Assembly: GCA_024114885.1 (NCBI GenBank)
Contig: CP099418.1
Span: 5,642,001 to 5,706,000 of the forward strand
From: Septoria linicola
Lineage: Eukaryota > Ascomycota > Dothideomycetes > Mycosphaerellales > Mycosphaerellaceae
Reading direction: 5' to 3'
DNA length: 64,000 nt
The stretch's first letter is position 1; every line of letters begins with the position of its first letter. The position numbers and the translations under genes were made by a program. The notes beneath the pieces were generated by a model that worked only from the letters and a program-made list of their open reading frames with translations, was not told the origin of the DNA and did not search any database. This document shows, one piece after another, positions 34,481 through 48,376 of the stretch.

Positions 34481-36039
34481 TTACTATTATTTAGTAAAGC
34501 TTACCTTATAGACTAGTTTCTATTAATTAATATACGTCTTCTACGCGTCCTTATTAAGGCTATCTTACTCTAGTAGTATAGCTATTTACTTTACCTTAAA
34601 ACGACTAAAAGCTTGATTCTTTACTTTATATTTTTAGTCTACTTTAGCCCTATCTTCGTCTATAGCTTAAGTACGTACGCGGTCGCGTAGTATATTTAGA
34701 TTAATCGAGTAGTCTTTAATATCCTTTCTTATCGTAGTAAGTCTTATATATTTTATCTCGAGTTTAGAAAGAGACTCTACCTTACGCTTCTAATATACTA
34801 TTTCTAAGACAATTAGTATTAAAAGTATCGCGTTCGATAGCTATAACGGTTACTTACTAAATAGTAGTAGAATTAGGTAGGTTAGATAAGCGATAGTAAT
34901 ATATAACGAATTCAGTTATAAGTATAGATAGTTAGAAAGCGAGGTTTAGAATTTATAGAAAGTAGAGAAATCTAGAGTCTAAGAGCTAACTAAGTAGGAG
35001 TAACGTTAAGGTAGGTCGTCTCTAGATACTTTAATATAGCTTTTTAGATAATATTAGTTGTCGGTATATATAGTCGGTACTTTACTATTAGATTATATCT
35101 TAGTATAGGCTAATATATCTACTAAGTCCGCCTATCCTAGATCTCTATAGTATATCTACTAGATAGAAGAAAGATTACTTTAAAAAGAGAGGTATAGGCT
35201 AATTATATAAGACTAATAGTAGATTATAGAGACCTAGCTTAAAGAGCTTTTATTCTAAAAAGGATATCTTAACTTCTTAAGAAGTACTTACTTAGTTATA
35301 CTTACCTTTTCTACTATATATAACCTTATATATTAGCTAGAGATATTATAATTTTAGCTATTATATTAAGAACTATCCTATCGATCTATAGACTAGGTTT
35401 AAAACTCTTTAAGCTACTTAATAAGTTAATAGGCTTAATAGATTACTAAAATAGTATAAATCCTAAGAATCCTATAGTATATATTAATAGAATAAATATT
35501 TAGTTTTAAGATATTTTAAAGCCTAATAACGAGATACTACTATTAAGTCTATTATATAGAAAGTTTTTCTTTAGATTTAGAAGATTCTACTAATCTTTTA
35601 GAACTAGCCTTTTTAATTAGTCTTAGAAAAGAGAGAGAGTATTACTACTTTATATTTATATATTTTATACTATCTAGTATATATAGTAAAAATATTCTCT
35701 TCTCTAGTATTATAGATAATTTATTATTAATAGAATAGGCCTTAGTTTAGTATAACTTAGAACTAATAGCTTATTTTATATTATTCTATACTAATATCTA
35801 ATTATATAGATCTAGTAAACTAATATCGACTATAACTATTCTCTAGTTCTACGCTTCTAGAATTAATTAAGATAAGATTTATAGTCGGTAATTATAGTTA
35901 GTAGTAGTTTTCCTAGTATAGTACTTTCCTATTTAGGTATAGACGTAGGATCTAGTAAGTTTCTTAGTATCTCTTTAGACTCGAGGTTCTATAGCTTATA
36001 GCGTCTTAGTAAGTTTTAGTATCTTTCTAACTACCTACT
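34481..36039. other. hAT interior without recognisable gene
   Basis: AT-rich sequence with no motif I can assign. It contains copies of the dispersed motif AGTCGGTA-AACGTAGTTAGTA (for example 34430-34460, 35062-35085, 35880-35900). Confidence 0.35.
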
Positions 36040-36614
36040 TCTTCTTTCTTTACTTCCTTCCTCCTATCTCTACTCTTTCCTTTATTTCTTATACTATTCT
36101 TCGATTACGACGCTCTATATAGGAGCGATAATTAAGTATCGATCTCTTTAAGCCCTCCTTAGCGTTTACGATCGTATAGTCTACTAAAAGTAGCTATTCT
36201 AGAGAGTACTACTTAGAAGCCTATTAAGCCTTAGAAGAAGGTTATTATAGTAAAAACGAATACTTATTAGAAGCGTATACCTCGTAATAGTAGGTAGAAA
36301 CGTCGTATTCTTAAGTTAGGTACTATTATACTTTATTAGATTAAGAAATTATAGAGTATAATAGAACTATATATCTAACGCCTCCTATTCTAGTAGCTTG
36401 TCTACGAGATCGTTCTTACTTTTAGTAGTAGGCTATACTATTAATTAGTAGCCTTAGAATGCCTCTAAGAGATAGCTAAAGCGTTCCTTACTACTAAATT
36501 TAAGATATCTAATCTCCTAGCTATCTATATAAAGTAGGTTATACTATAGGCTAAGGATCTATAGCTATACTATCGTATTCGTATAAGGTTTACTAGCTAG
36601 GATAGTAGTATAGT
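36040..36614 (+). pseudogene. Unrecognised plus-strand ORF in hAT, interrupted by B2
   Basis: One plus-strand frame reads as coherent protein text through RIP stops: FKPSLAFTIVQSTKSS, EYYLEAYQALEEGYYSKNEY, LTPPILVACLRDRSYF and LLISSLRMPLRDS. It stays open to the B2 insertion at 36614/36615. It can be followed beyond B2 at 47886 toward the H3-like gene, but I cannot tell whether that continuation is real. No family is recognised. The last five bases (36610-36614, atagt) are the left target duplication of B2. Confidence 0.4.
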
Positions 36615-37054
36615 ATAACGCGGTAGGCGTCCCTATACCTAATAGGTAGGCCTATAGCGGCTACTACCGCCTAGGCGTATAAGAGCGATTTTCGAGCTTA
36701 CTATAGAGGTTAGGGACAATTATCCTTTATACTACTACTACTAAGGTTAGAGAAGACTACTTAGGTTACTACTTAGCGATTATATAATGTAGCATTATTT
36801 AACTACTTGTTCTACTTCCTACCTATCCTCTACCGGCGCCGCTACTACGCGATCCTAATAGGCTTATAGCCTATACGGCCTACTATAGCTACCGACGTAC
36901 ACCTCCGCGACGACGCGCCGTAGGCACGTCGCTAATCTGCCTACTATACCTGCTACTAACTACTACGTAGGGCTATCGCCCGACTCCGGCCCTACGACCT
37001 ACGTATAGACTTATATACTACTACTCTAGGTTAGTTATAGGTTTATATACTATA
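36615..37054 (+). repeat. 5' LTR of element B2
   Basis: 440 bp, beginning ATAACGCGG. It is followed by the candidate primer binding site TAAGGAGCCGAAG at 37055. Confidence 0.9.
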
Positions 37055-37597
37055 TAAGGAGCCGAAGATAGGGCTACTACACGCCTTATAAGGAACTAGA
37101 AGTCGCGCTATATCGCGCGTAATACGTCTAAGGTAACGCGGCCTTAGCGTAAGAACTTATTATATAGGAAGATATAGTACTATAAGGATTATAGGTAGAA
37201 TAAAGAAACGCCTTAGGAACTACTATAGTACTAGCGCGCGAGGAAGGTAACGACCGACTCTACGTAGCGTAGGCTATAAACGTATACGAGTATACGTTTA
37301 ATACTAAAAAACTAGCTAAGAAGGAGCGCTAGGCCTCGAATTACCTAAGGAAATTAGAATTATTAGTTAACTAGGAAGGAGCTACTACGGATTACCTACG
37401 AGGCGGCTATTTCCTAGGAGCTATAAAAGAGTTATCCTTGATATCCGTATTAGGATAGAGGATGTTAAGAAAGTTAGAGAAATAGTTAGGGTTACTAGCT
37501 TAGTTAAAATTACCTAATATACGCTCCTAGCGCGGATAGTCTAGCTCCTAGAAGCCTAACGAGGAATCAAGCGCGCTAGGGCGCTATATATTAAGTT

Positions 37598-40500
37598 CTT
37601 AGATCCCTTTAACCTATAGACTAAAGGAGTAACTTGTTTTTCGTGCCTATAGAAGAGGTAGACGAATACGACTATTACTACCTTGCCTAACTTACTATAA
37701 GCTACTACTTCTAAAGTAACTAGCCTATTATATCTTCTCTTATAGAAGGCCAGATCTCTAATAATACTAAGGTAAATAGCTAGTCTATAGATAGCGTTCT
37801 AGTAGAAGGATATATCGATACTCGAGAATAGCCGGCTTAGTTAGGACCTATTTAGTAACCTATAATAGGCACCTAGCTAGAGTTCGCTTCTCTCTTATAG
37901 TAAGTCCTCGAAGTGAATAAACTAAAGCCACCTATACTAGGTACTAACTAAAACTACTACTTTACTAGAGAAAATACTACTAAGTTCCTAGAGCGGTTTA
38001 AGTTAATTAGTAAGTACTATAGTCTCTAGGAGCCTTCGTATAAAGACACTATTAAGCGCCTTATTATTAACTACTACATTATACTACGTCTAGAGATTTA
38101 GCGTTTAGAGTATAAGTTATAGGAGATATTCGAGACTACCTTCCTTAATTACTTTATTAAGAGTAATACCTACTACCTTATTCGGTCTAGGGAGTACCTA
38201 GAGTAGCTCTACTAAAAGAGGAAGGTAGAAGGTAATAACTTAAAAGAGTTCCTTCGCTAGTTCCGTCTTACTTCGGACTCTATTAACCTAGAAGATATAA
38301 GTAAGCGTAAGAGATCAAGGCTCTTACTAAATAGAGTACTAGTAGCGATATCTAAGAAACTCTATACTAAGTATAGAATCTATCCGTATAAGCTAGAGAC
38401 CTATAAACTATTCGAGAAGATCTTTAAGTTAGCCGAGGACCTTATTAAAGGAGAAGATAGTTTCTAGACAGAGTAGGCTCGTAACTATAGTTAACTTAAG
38501 TCCTTATAGAAGTCTATTATAGAAGGCCGACCTATAGAAGCTACGGAAGTTATAGTTAGACTAATATAGACTAATAACGACCTAGTCTATAACTTTAATA
38601 AGTTAACTATTAATAATCTAATACTTCTAAAGTAGAAGGGCAGACATAGCTTAGCCCCCGCGCCTATCTAACCTACTAGGCAATATATGTCGCCTACTGT
38701 CTAAGATAATAGTAACTAATAGTAATAGTAGGCTATAATGATCGGAGCGTACTTAGGGTATATTTCGCTATAGGTCGCGGAGTATATAAAAGGTCGCTAC
38801 TATATCTACTATAGATTAGGCTATATAGCTAACTTCTACTTATTAATCGAGTATATAATTACGTAAGGATAGTTAACTCGTAACGGCAATAAGAGGTTAA
38901 TAGTTATAGGTATAAACGGTAAGGTTATTATAATCTAGTATCTAAAATAGGATAGGATAACGCCTCGGATCTTCTATATTAACTAGGCGTTACGTCTTTA
39001 TAGGATAGGAGGCTAGGCTATAGAGTACCTAGACTACCTAGTAAGCGATAAGTAACGTTAATAGTAGACTAGCCGCGATATAACGTAAGTAGTTCTAGGT
39101 TCTATTAAGAAAAGCTCCGATTAGATACCTCGCGGTACCTTAGATTACTAGAATACGCTTGTAGTACTATTAAAGCTGTCCGGCCCTAGAGGCCCGACTG
39201 TCTAGGTAGGCGCGCCGAAGGTCGTATAGGTTAACTACGCGCGATCTACGTAGATTATTAGTATTCCTAGGCCTGAAGTATACTTCGTAGAGTAAGACCT
39301 TAATAGGAGACATACTAGGGTTAAGGATTTAGAAGATAAGGACGCGCCTATCTATACTAACGTAGCGCGGATTAGTAAGAGCAAGGCTAAGGAGGCCGAG
39401 AAGCGAGCGCTAGTACCTATAATTTAGAAGTCTTAAGAGAAGGTACTTAAAGGAAGAATTTAGGCTTAGCGTAATACCGCGTATATCTATAGGCCGACTA
39501 GGTATAGCCTTCGTAAGGAAAGGCTTAAGGATATATATAACGACTTAGTCGATAGGGTAAACGAAGAGGATTAGTAGTAGCAAGATACTACTAGGTCTTA
39601 GACGTTAGAAGATAGTACTATCGACTATATTAACAAGGATATAGAAGACGAGGAACCTACTCTAGTCGCGCCTTCTATTCGTAAGGCGAAGAAAGCCTCT
39701 AAGAAGTAGAGGCTAGACAACTAGGTAAGGTCTAAGGCACGCGTAGAGGACGATATAGCTCTAAGAGCTTAGAAGCTAGAGACAAAGCTACTACGTCGTC
39801 TACTATAGACTCTATTTCCTATTACGCTTACTAAGTATATTATACTCGGAGGTATCAAGCTATCGCTTAAAGGACTATAGGCTTCTATCTATACAGATAA
39901 CGACGAGTTATAGGAAGCTCTTACTCGCTAAACTATAGATGTCTATATAGCTAGTATAGAACTTAGCTAATACTTTAATAATAGGCTACCTACTAAGATA
40001 TAGAGATAGAGGTTACCGCTATACCGAGTATATTCTCTCCTTAGGGAATTAGTGCCTAAAGGCTAGTATGAACCTTACGCGAGATATAATATAGTCGCTG
40101 TTAATAGAGGTGTTATAGTATATACTAGTAAGGCTAATCTATAGGAGGAGCTATACGAGTAATTAGCGGTAGTCGACCTATCTAGCGTTACTCGAGACGT
40201 CCTCGTAGCGCCTCTAATCTAGATAGATATTTAGTTAAATAGTAAGCTTAGTACTAAGGACGGCTTAATCGATAAAGGTACTAAATCTATAGTAATAGAC
40301 CGAGTAGTAGCTAGAAGGTATAGATTAGCTATTTAGATAGATATTCTAGAGATTAACCTATCTACTATAGGAGGTCTAGCTCGGATAGTAGACATCTATA
40401 GAAAGGTAAACGTTAACGTTTTCGGCGTTAAGTACGTAATACCGGTCTTTATCTTAGTGCCTTCTAAGGACGCTAAACTAGTACCGGTCCTCTTAAGTAG

Positions 40501-40858
40501 AGCGTAGGCGATAAAGGTCTACCTATAGTCTAAGAACTACGACGATAGTACTTAGGAGGGTACTATCTATTATAGGAATAGCGAGTTAGTTACCTTTATA
40601 GACACGGTCGGGACCTAGAGGTACTAGACCGTCGATAAGTTTCTTAGTAAAGGTAGTACTTTAAAATAGTAGGCGGACTCGGGCTAGCTACTACGATATC
40701 CGCCTACTACGTAGCTCTAGTAGGAGTAGGAAGACTAGGCCTAATAGGATACCTCGATTCTATCTAGTCTCTAGAGCTAGACTAAGATCTCGATACCTAG
40801 AGCGACGATTAGTTATCTACTACGATCGAGGATAGAGGCGATAACCTTTTAGATAATA
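37598..40858 (+). pseudogene. gag: Gag-protease ORF1 of B2, RIP-inactivated
   Basis: This is the counterpart of 8590-11850 in B1: capsid text (FLERF near 37985), zinc-knuckle relic near 38800-38845, and aspartic protease relic (DKGTKS) near 40210-40345. The frame is again offset from that of the RT ORF, so the frame change is an original property and not damage to one copy. Positions 37055-37597 correspond to the B1 leader and show no clear gene. Confidence 0.75.
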
Positions 40859-43800
40859 CGATCCTTATAGTAGTAGAGTATAATAGGTAGGCTAGCTATA
40901 TTAGGATATATTATACTTCCGTATACTACTATCTATAGAATCCTCGCCTAAAGGTTCGAGCCTTTACTATATATAAGCGTAAGGTAAACAAGGTCAAGCC
41001 TATAGACCTAAGCGTGAATTAGACAGACGGTAGTAGCGCTAGTAGTAACTATCGATAGAAGTAGGAGTAGCTAGCGTAGGAAAGTAAACTGCCGCTAGGT
41101 ATAGGCCTGTTCGATAGTAAGTACCTTATTAAGAAGTTCTCTAACCTACTAAAGGCGAGTAGGTTAACTCCGGAAGTAATAGCGAGTATTACTACTAGCG
41201 TAGAACTATAACCTAGAGAGCGCTAGATACTAGAGGAGATACTCTTTAACCGAGAAGCGGTACTAGCGACCGGGTTCGCTTATCTTAGGCGAGTCCGTCC
41301 TAAGGTAGCTCCTCCTTATATAATCTATATAGTAGAGTATATACTATAGTAACACCTAGGATTCTACTTGAACCTATCTCTTCGTACTATAGTAGAGTAG
41401 ATACTATAGAAGCGTCTAGATATAGGAACTCTAGAGTTTAGCTACGAGGCCTATCGTAATCTATACTTTCTAGTCGCTAAGAAGGATATAGGTTCGTATC
41501 GTCTAATTAACGATATATAGTTAATTAATAAGGTCACGATTAGAGATACGTACCTACCTCCTAATATAGACTTATTTTCTAAGTATTTTACTAGTTACTA
41601 GGTAGCTAGTATACTTAATATCTTCTCCGGTTATAACTAAGTTCTATTAGACCTAAGGAGTAGGGACCTTACTAGATTTAACTACGCCTTTAGGTTACTT
41701 CGGATAATAACTATTCTATAAGAGGCGACTAATTCCGTTACCTAGTTTGTCTATATAGTTAACTATATACTGTTTAATTACCTATCCTATAGAGTACTAC
41801 TATTCCTTAATAATTTTAGGGTCAAGGGTCTAAAGACTACTTACGACAATAAGGAGTTAGAACCGGGCCTCTGTAGGTATATTATAGAGTATATCGTTAA
41901 CCTTAATATAGTAATTACGGACATTAAGCGCGTAGGTATAACTATTATAGTCAAGAAGTTATAAATTCTAATACTAAGGATCAAGGTAGTAGGATATGTT
42001 ACTAATACCGTAGGGCGCTATCTAGATACTATCCGAGTAGCTAATCTAGTTAACTAGCCGATACTAGCTAATTAGAAGGAAGTATAGGTTTTCGTTAGTA
42101 TAGTTATCTACTTCTATATTTAGATCCTAGGTTTTGCTACTATAACGATCCTACTATATAGGCTTATAAAGAAGGACGAGGAATTCGTCTAGACGCCTAT
42201 TTATAAGGAGGCGAAGTAGACCTACGTCTATTATCTAATCTAGGCTCCTACCTTAGTAGCTATTAATTACGATAAGGCGGCTAGCGAGATCATTATAGCC
42301 GTAGATACTAGTAAGATCGGATAGGGAGCGATCCTTATATAGGTAGTTAATAGATAAAGATACCTAGCTAGGTACGAGAGCGGTACGTAGAATACTACCT
42401 AGAGAGGGTATAGCGCTAATAAGAAGGAATGTCTTAGAGTTAAGAAGATACTTACTAAGTTAAAGCCTTAGCTATTTAGGGTACACTTTATTCTTAAAGT
42501 AGATACTAATACGCTCGTTTACTAGCTTAATAAAGGAGCTACGGATTTACCTAATACTATAGTTACGCGATAGATCGCGTAGATCCGACTCTTTATATTT
42601 AAAGTTAGGCACGTTCTAGGTAGGAAGTATACTAGTCCTAATACGCTATCTAGAAGGCTAGCTAGTACTAAGGATAACGTTGTAGAGGACGAGGATAAAG
42701 AAGCTCTCGTAGATAAGGCCTTCTTCTAGGTATATACGTCTAGGATTTCTATCCGGCCCTAGAGGCCTAATAGAGATAATATCGATTCTATCTTCTAGGA
42801 GGACATTAACGGTAACCTAGGCGTATAGAAGTACTAGGCTAAGGCTGTCGCCTTTATCCTACTTTATAGAAGACGCTCGAATTATATATCTAAGTCGGAA
42901 TACTACCGCTTTAGTAAGATAGCTAGGAAGTTCTTAATTATCGATAAGAAGCTATACTAATAGCTATATAGATAGGCTCCTTAGTAGAGAGTTATTAAAG
43001 ACGACACGATATAGAAGCTGATCGTTAAGGAGATCTATAAGTCTAGTAGTTATAGGAACGCCGATTCTATATACTATATCCTTAGGTCGAAGTACTAGTA
43101 GGACGGTATATATACGTAATACGCTATATATTTCCGCTAGTACGAGAACTATAATCTAAGGAATAGTATACCTCGACCTAGCCCTATAGTAGAGGTATAA
43201 ATCTAAACTATAGGAGAGCGCTAGTATATAGACGGCGTCTATATCGATAAGCGAGGGTCCTTAATTATTACTAGAGAAGGAGTATTACGATAGCTAGAGG
43301 CTAAGATCTACTATTATACTACGCGAGAGGATAGTACTACTAAGAAGATGTCCGCGAGGTAGATTACCGACTTTCTTTAGAAGAATATATACTACTAATA
43401 GAGCGCGCCGTTCGAGATTATACTAGATAATACTAATATTAATAATAGTATAGAGGTTTCTACGCTTCTTACTACGTATAGCGTAAAGAGGCCGAGGATT
43501 TCTATCTACTAACTATAGAGCGCTACTATTATAGAGGTAGGATATAAGACTATCCTATCTACTCTATCTAAGTTATCTAAGGATAGTTTATAGGCTTAGG
43601 TACTATACCTTCCGGTAGTACTATAGGCGGAGCGTACTACTTATAATAGTAGTACTAGCGAGACTCCTACTAAGCTAATAATCGGTAGAGAGGTAGTACT
43701 ACCTATCGAGTTAGAATACTATACCTTCGGAGTTAAGGATTAGAGATCGGTTCGTATATACGAAGAGCTAATTACTCTTCGGGCTAAAGCACTTGAGGCT

Positions 43801-44151
43801 ATATAGGATATAGAGACTAATATCTCGGAGCGATAGACGCGTATCCGAGAAGAAGCTAAAAGCCGCTACGATAATTCTAGGTACGTAGATTACGCTAAAT
43901 TTACTAAAGGATAGTTAGTTATAATCTACTAAGACGACCTTAAGATATCTCGATTAGACAAGCTTACCTTCTAGTAGCGTAGGCTATATAGAGTCTTAGA
44001 GTATAAGGAAGGTACTACTTCCTATATCTTAGAAGACCTTAACGGTATAGTATTACCTACGTCGTATAATAAGGAATCTTTAAAGGGTATACCTAGATAT
44101 CGAGCCTTAGCTACGCTAGGTAGTAGCGAGGACGATAATATAGACGATTAA
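40828..44151 (+). pseudogene. pol: Pol ORF2 of B2: RT, RNase H, integrase, RIP-inactivated
   Basis: This is the counterpart of 11820-15143. RT lies near 41460-41970 with the same N-N in place of the catalytic D-D. RNase H lies near 42290-42660 and integrase near 43210-43710. It ends at the shared TAA (44149-44151). Many individual stops differ from B1, so aligning the two restores part of the ancestral reading. Positions 44152-44643 are the TTTACTT-rich spacer. Confidence 0.87.
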
Positions 44152-44643
44152 CTAGCTACGATCTAGATACTACTTGACCGTTCTAAGAAAGAGAAGGAAG
44201 GATAAGAGAGAGAAGGGTTATATATAACCCTCTTACCGCTTCTAGTCGTCGTAGATATATAGTTTCCTTTATTAATTTCCTTTATTTTACTTATAATACG
44301 CGCCTTCCTCGTAGATTACTTTACTTTACTTTTTACTTTACTTTATAAAGTATTTACTAGTTTACTTTACTAGTTTACTTTATATTTACCTGCCCTATAT
44401 TACTTACTATTATTATCTATTTACCCTAGTCGCGATTTACTTTCTATTAACCCCGCTACCCTCTAGAATCTTTATTTACTCTATAGGACTAGATACTTAA
44501 GTAACTAGCTGCCTCTCTACCTTCTTCTTAATCTTAACTTCCTACTACTACCTACCGACAGTTATTAGTACTACTAATAACCTCCTCCTACTTCTACTAC
44601 CTTAAGTCGATTTACTAGGCGTAATCGCGCTAGTGCCTATACT

Positions 44644-47385
44644 ATGTCGGTACTAGGCAACGTTAACCTAAGTAGCCTAAGCGGCCTCTCTATTTAGGTA
44701 AGAAACATTATCTAGAATACTATACGAACTAAGAATATTATTACCGGTATAGCTATAATTAAAGATAACGTAGAGAGGTATATAGTAGCGATAGAGATTG
44801 TTAATTACTACGACCGGGCCTTCTCTAGGCTATATAATATAGCGCGCCTACTCTAGGAGGGAATTAAGAAGATTAATAAGAAGTCCTCGGACAAGGAGTT
44901 AAAGTAGTTAAACTCGAGTTTTAAGAACGCTATATAGTAGAGAGTAAAGGATTAATAGGTAATTAACTACGCCTTTACTCGTATCGAGACGGAGTAGGGT
45001 ATAAGATATAGAAATAGTAAAACTATTTATCTCTACCTCGAGAATTACCTAAAGACGGTAAAGAACTTCTTAGCCTATATAGGTAGTACCGCTATAAACA
45101 AGCTTAACGCGGATACTACTATATACCTACTCGCTAAGGCTATCCTTTAGCGCCTCCTTAACCTAGCTAATAATCGCTTAAAGGAACACTACCTTATCGA
45201 CTCGGATTTCGTTAAGCTAAAGAGTATAGAAGGACGCGAAGAGGTTTAGTAGATTAATACCTCGAGTAATAAAGTAAAGTAGTTAATAAAGGAGCGTAAT
45301 CTATAGTTTAAGAATAGGATTATCTAGCCCGTCGAGGCGCCTCTACTAGCCGTAGATAGGCTCTTAGGTAGAGAGAGAGCCTCTTCTTCGGTAGTAGTAT
45401 TACCTCGAGTTATAAGAGTAGCTACTAAGATCTAAGAGGACGCTAAGAAAGCTGCCGCTACTCTCGTAGGTCTGTCCGGCCCTAGAGGCCTAACTAGAAA
45501 TTAGCGCTACTTAACTATAGGAAGCGGCGCGTCTACTCCTATACCTATTAGAAGCTACCGAACCTCTAGCGTTAACTCGCGCCTAAGTAAGGTTAGCGAC
45601 CTAGGCCTATCTTTCCTACTTAGTAGTAGCTCCTACTCCTATAACCGCTACGATATTAGATAAAACCGCCTACTCTACGCTACTATTAATATCTAGGGCT
45701 TAAAGGTATAGGTCTTCGAAGCGCCTATTACCGTAAAGGTCAAAGAATATAGTTTAAAGGACGTTAACCTAAACAAGTATAGTCTCTACTTCTAGTACCT
45801 ACGAAATACTACTAGAGGGGCGTTCGGTCTCAAGAATAGTAAGGTTAACTAACCGACGCTATTTCGGAGATTTAGACTCTACGTACGTACTTAGGATTTA
45901 GTTAAACTCTAAGTAGAGTACCTAAATTAGTTTTTAGCGTAACGCCGAGCGGCCTACCCTAGCGATGCTCTAAGTACCCTACGTTACGTAGCTACCGAAG
46001 GAACGAGATTTAATAACCTACCTAGATACTTCACCTATACTAATCTAGTTACCTATATTATAGACAAGAGTAAGCTACCGAAGCTAGTACTAGAGGTATA
46101 CTTTAGAGAAGGTACGGTTACGTACGACTTGTTTAGTTAGCTAGAGCCGGTCAAGGACCTAATTAGTAAGGAGTTTACTATATACGACTAGTACCTACGT
46201 AAGATTAGTAGTAATCGTAATATAGGCTAGTATAGGAACATGTTCTATAGCGGTATTTAGTAGTTAATTCGCTAGGACCCTATATACTAGATAATATATG
46301 TCTACTACCGACTAGATTATACTACGAACCTAGTTTCCTACCTCTACTATACTAAGTATACCTACCTACTAACGAAGGGTAGGTCCGATTAGTCTTATAA
46401 GGGTTTCCGGTATATCGACCTTAGTATTATAGACATAGCTAGAAGCTATAGTATATCGTAAGTTTAGGGCATAGTTTCCTTTATAAATAAGACCTATACT
46501 AATTATACTAAATTAGTTAAAGGTCTATACTACTAATAAGTCTTTACGGTATAGGTAGAGAGACTAGGAGATAGAGGCTTACTTAGTAAGGGCTTCGTAG
46601 AGAATATTAAGGAGTAGCACGTATAGAAGAAGGATATTAACCTACTAAGTCCTACCTAGGAATATACTAGAGAATAGTCTATAGTACCGGTAAAGTAGGG
46701 AGAGGCTAGGGTATCGTCCTCTATACTACTATATAGCTCTAAGGAAAACAAGGTCGATAAGCGGATAACTGTCCTACTTTAGTTTTATAAGATAGACCTA
46801 GATACTAACCGCCTCGAGATTAGAGAAGCTTCTAGTACGTATTCTTAGCTACGAGACGCTTACTACGACCTTATACCTAGGTATACCTCGCTATCTAGCT
46901 ACTCTAACCGCTATAGAGTAATCCTCTACTACTTCCCTACTTCGGACAAGTTAATACCGGCTATATATATTAGTTAGGCCCTTATAGGTATACGACGCTA
47001 GGACGATCCTATAGTAGTCTTCGATACTATAGAGTAGATTACCTACTATACCGACGTATTCTATACCCGTTTAGAGGCCTACTATAAGACTACGCTAGGT
47101 AACTATCGCGTCCTTATAGCCTATATTAAAGACCTAGAGACTATAATGTTCCTAGAGACTAGCTTCTACGCTAATAATAAGGATTTTACGAAGCGACTAG
47201 TAGCTAACTTCTCTACCGCTACCGATATAGGAGAGCTCTTCGAGTAGGCCGATAATAACTAGGTAGCTAGGCGTAGATTCCGTCTAGCCTCTAGGAGCCT
47301 AATAGAGTAGCGCGAGGACTAGCGAGGTATAGGGATATAGAGGTATAGAGAGGAGTTTAGAAGGGACGATAACTTGTTTCTATAA
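44644..47385 (+). pseudogene. ORF3 of B2, probable 2OG-Fe(II) dioxygenase-like protein, RIP-inactivated
   Basis: This is the counterpart of 15636-18377, and here the start codon ATG is intact. The block GF(R/Q)YIDLSI at about 46400 is followed by NYTKLVKGLYY near 46500, with the same order and spacing as in B1. In this copy the codon before the histidine-derived Y reads CGG (R), where B1 has TAG. That shows directly that a TAG in B1 arose from CGG. The function of the N-terminal half is unknown. A role in chromatin or DNA demethylation would be speculation. Confidence 0.6.
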
Positions 47386-47440
47386 TACTCTATACTATTG
47401 TTTTTAATATCTCTAGCGAGACTTCTATAGAGGGAAGGAT

Positions 47441-47880
47441 ATAACGTAGTAGGCGTCTCTATACCTAGTAGGTAGGCTTATAGCGGCTACTACCGCCTAG
47501 GCGTATAAGAGCGATTTTCGAGCTTACTATAGAGGTTAGGGACAATTATCCTTTATACTACTACTACTAAGGTTAGAGAAGACTACTTAGGTTACTACTT
47601 AGCGATTATATAATATAGTATTATTTAACTACTTGTTCTACTTCCTACCTGTCCTCTGCCGGCGCCGCTACTACGCGATCCTAATAGGCTTATAGCCTAT
47701 ATAGCCTACTATAGCTACCGACGTACACCTCCGCGACGACGCGCCGTAGGCACGCCGCTAATCTGCCTACTATACCTGCTACTAACTACTACGTAGGGCT
47801 ATCGCCCGACTCTAGCCCTACGACCTACGTATAGACTTATATACTACTACCCTAGGTTAGTTATAGGTTTACGTACTATA
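47441..47880 (+). repeat. 3' LTR of element B2
   Basis: 440 bp, preceded by the purine tract AGGGAAGGAT (47431-47440) and followed by the target duplication atagt at 47881-47885. Confidence 0.9.
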
Positions 47881-48376
47881 ATAGTTTAGTAGAAGCGTAA
47901 GTCTACTAACTATAGATACTAACTATATTTCTAACCTATTATCTTAGTAGATATATAGCGAGTTCCTCTAGAGAATAGAGAGGTCGTTAGTATCTTAGGC
48001 TTTAGACTCTAAATTCTAGCTCTATACTAAAACCTTATAATTTTAACCTTACGACTATAACTCTAAACAAATATAATATTATTAATATTCTATTACGTTC
48101 TCGCGCGATATAGTACTTCTAATTAACTACGACTTTCTTAATCGTCTTATATAAGACGCCGCTATACTTACGCCTAAATAACGCGCTCTCGCTAATTAAG
48201 TATCGCGTTCTTCTACTCTATTAGCGTATCTTTAAATAGAGAGAGCTAGTAATTAGTTTTAAGAATAGGCTAATAATCTAATTCTTATCGATATATAAGA
48301 TAGTAATAATAAATACGCGCCTAAAGAGAAGGATAATAAAGACGCGTCTAAATAGGAGAATAATAAGCCTCCTACT

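Larger units (their letters stand above)
36615..47880 (+). mobile_element. Complete Ty3/gypsy LTR retrotransposon B2 (11,266 bp)
   Basis: Same structure and length as B1, offset exactly 29,008 bp, with the same target duplication (36610-36614 and 47881-47885, atagt). LTRs are 36615-37054 and 47441-47880. It retains several pre-RIP bases that B1 has lost (ATG of ORF3, GCGG for GTAG), and B1 retains others, so the copies were RIPed separately after duplication. No insertions or deletions are apparent between them. Confidence 0.93.
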
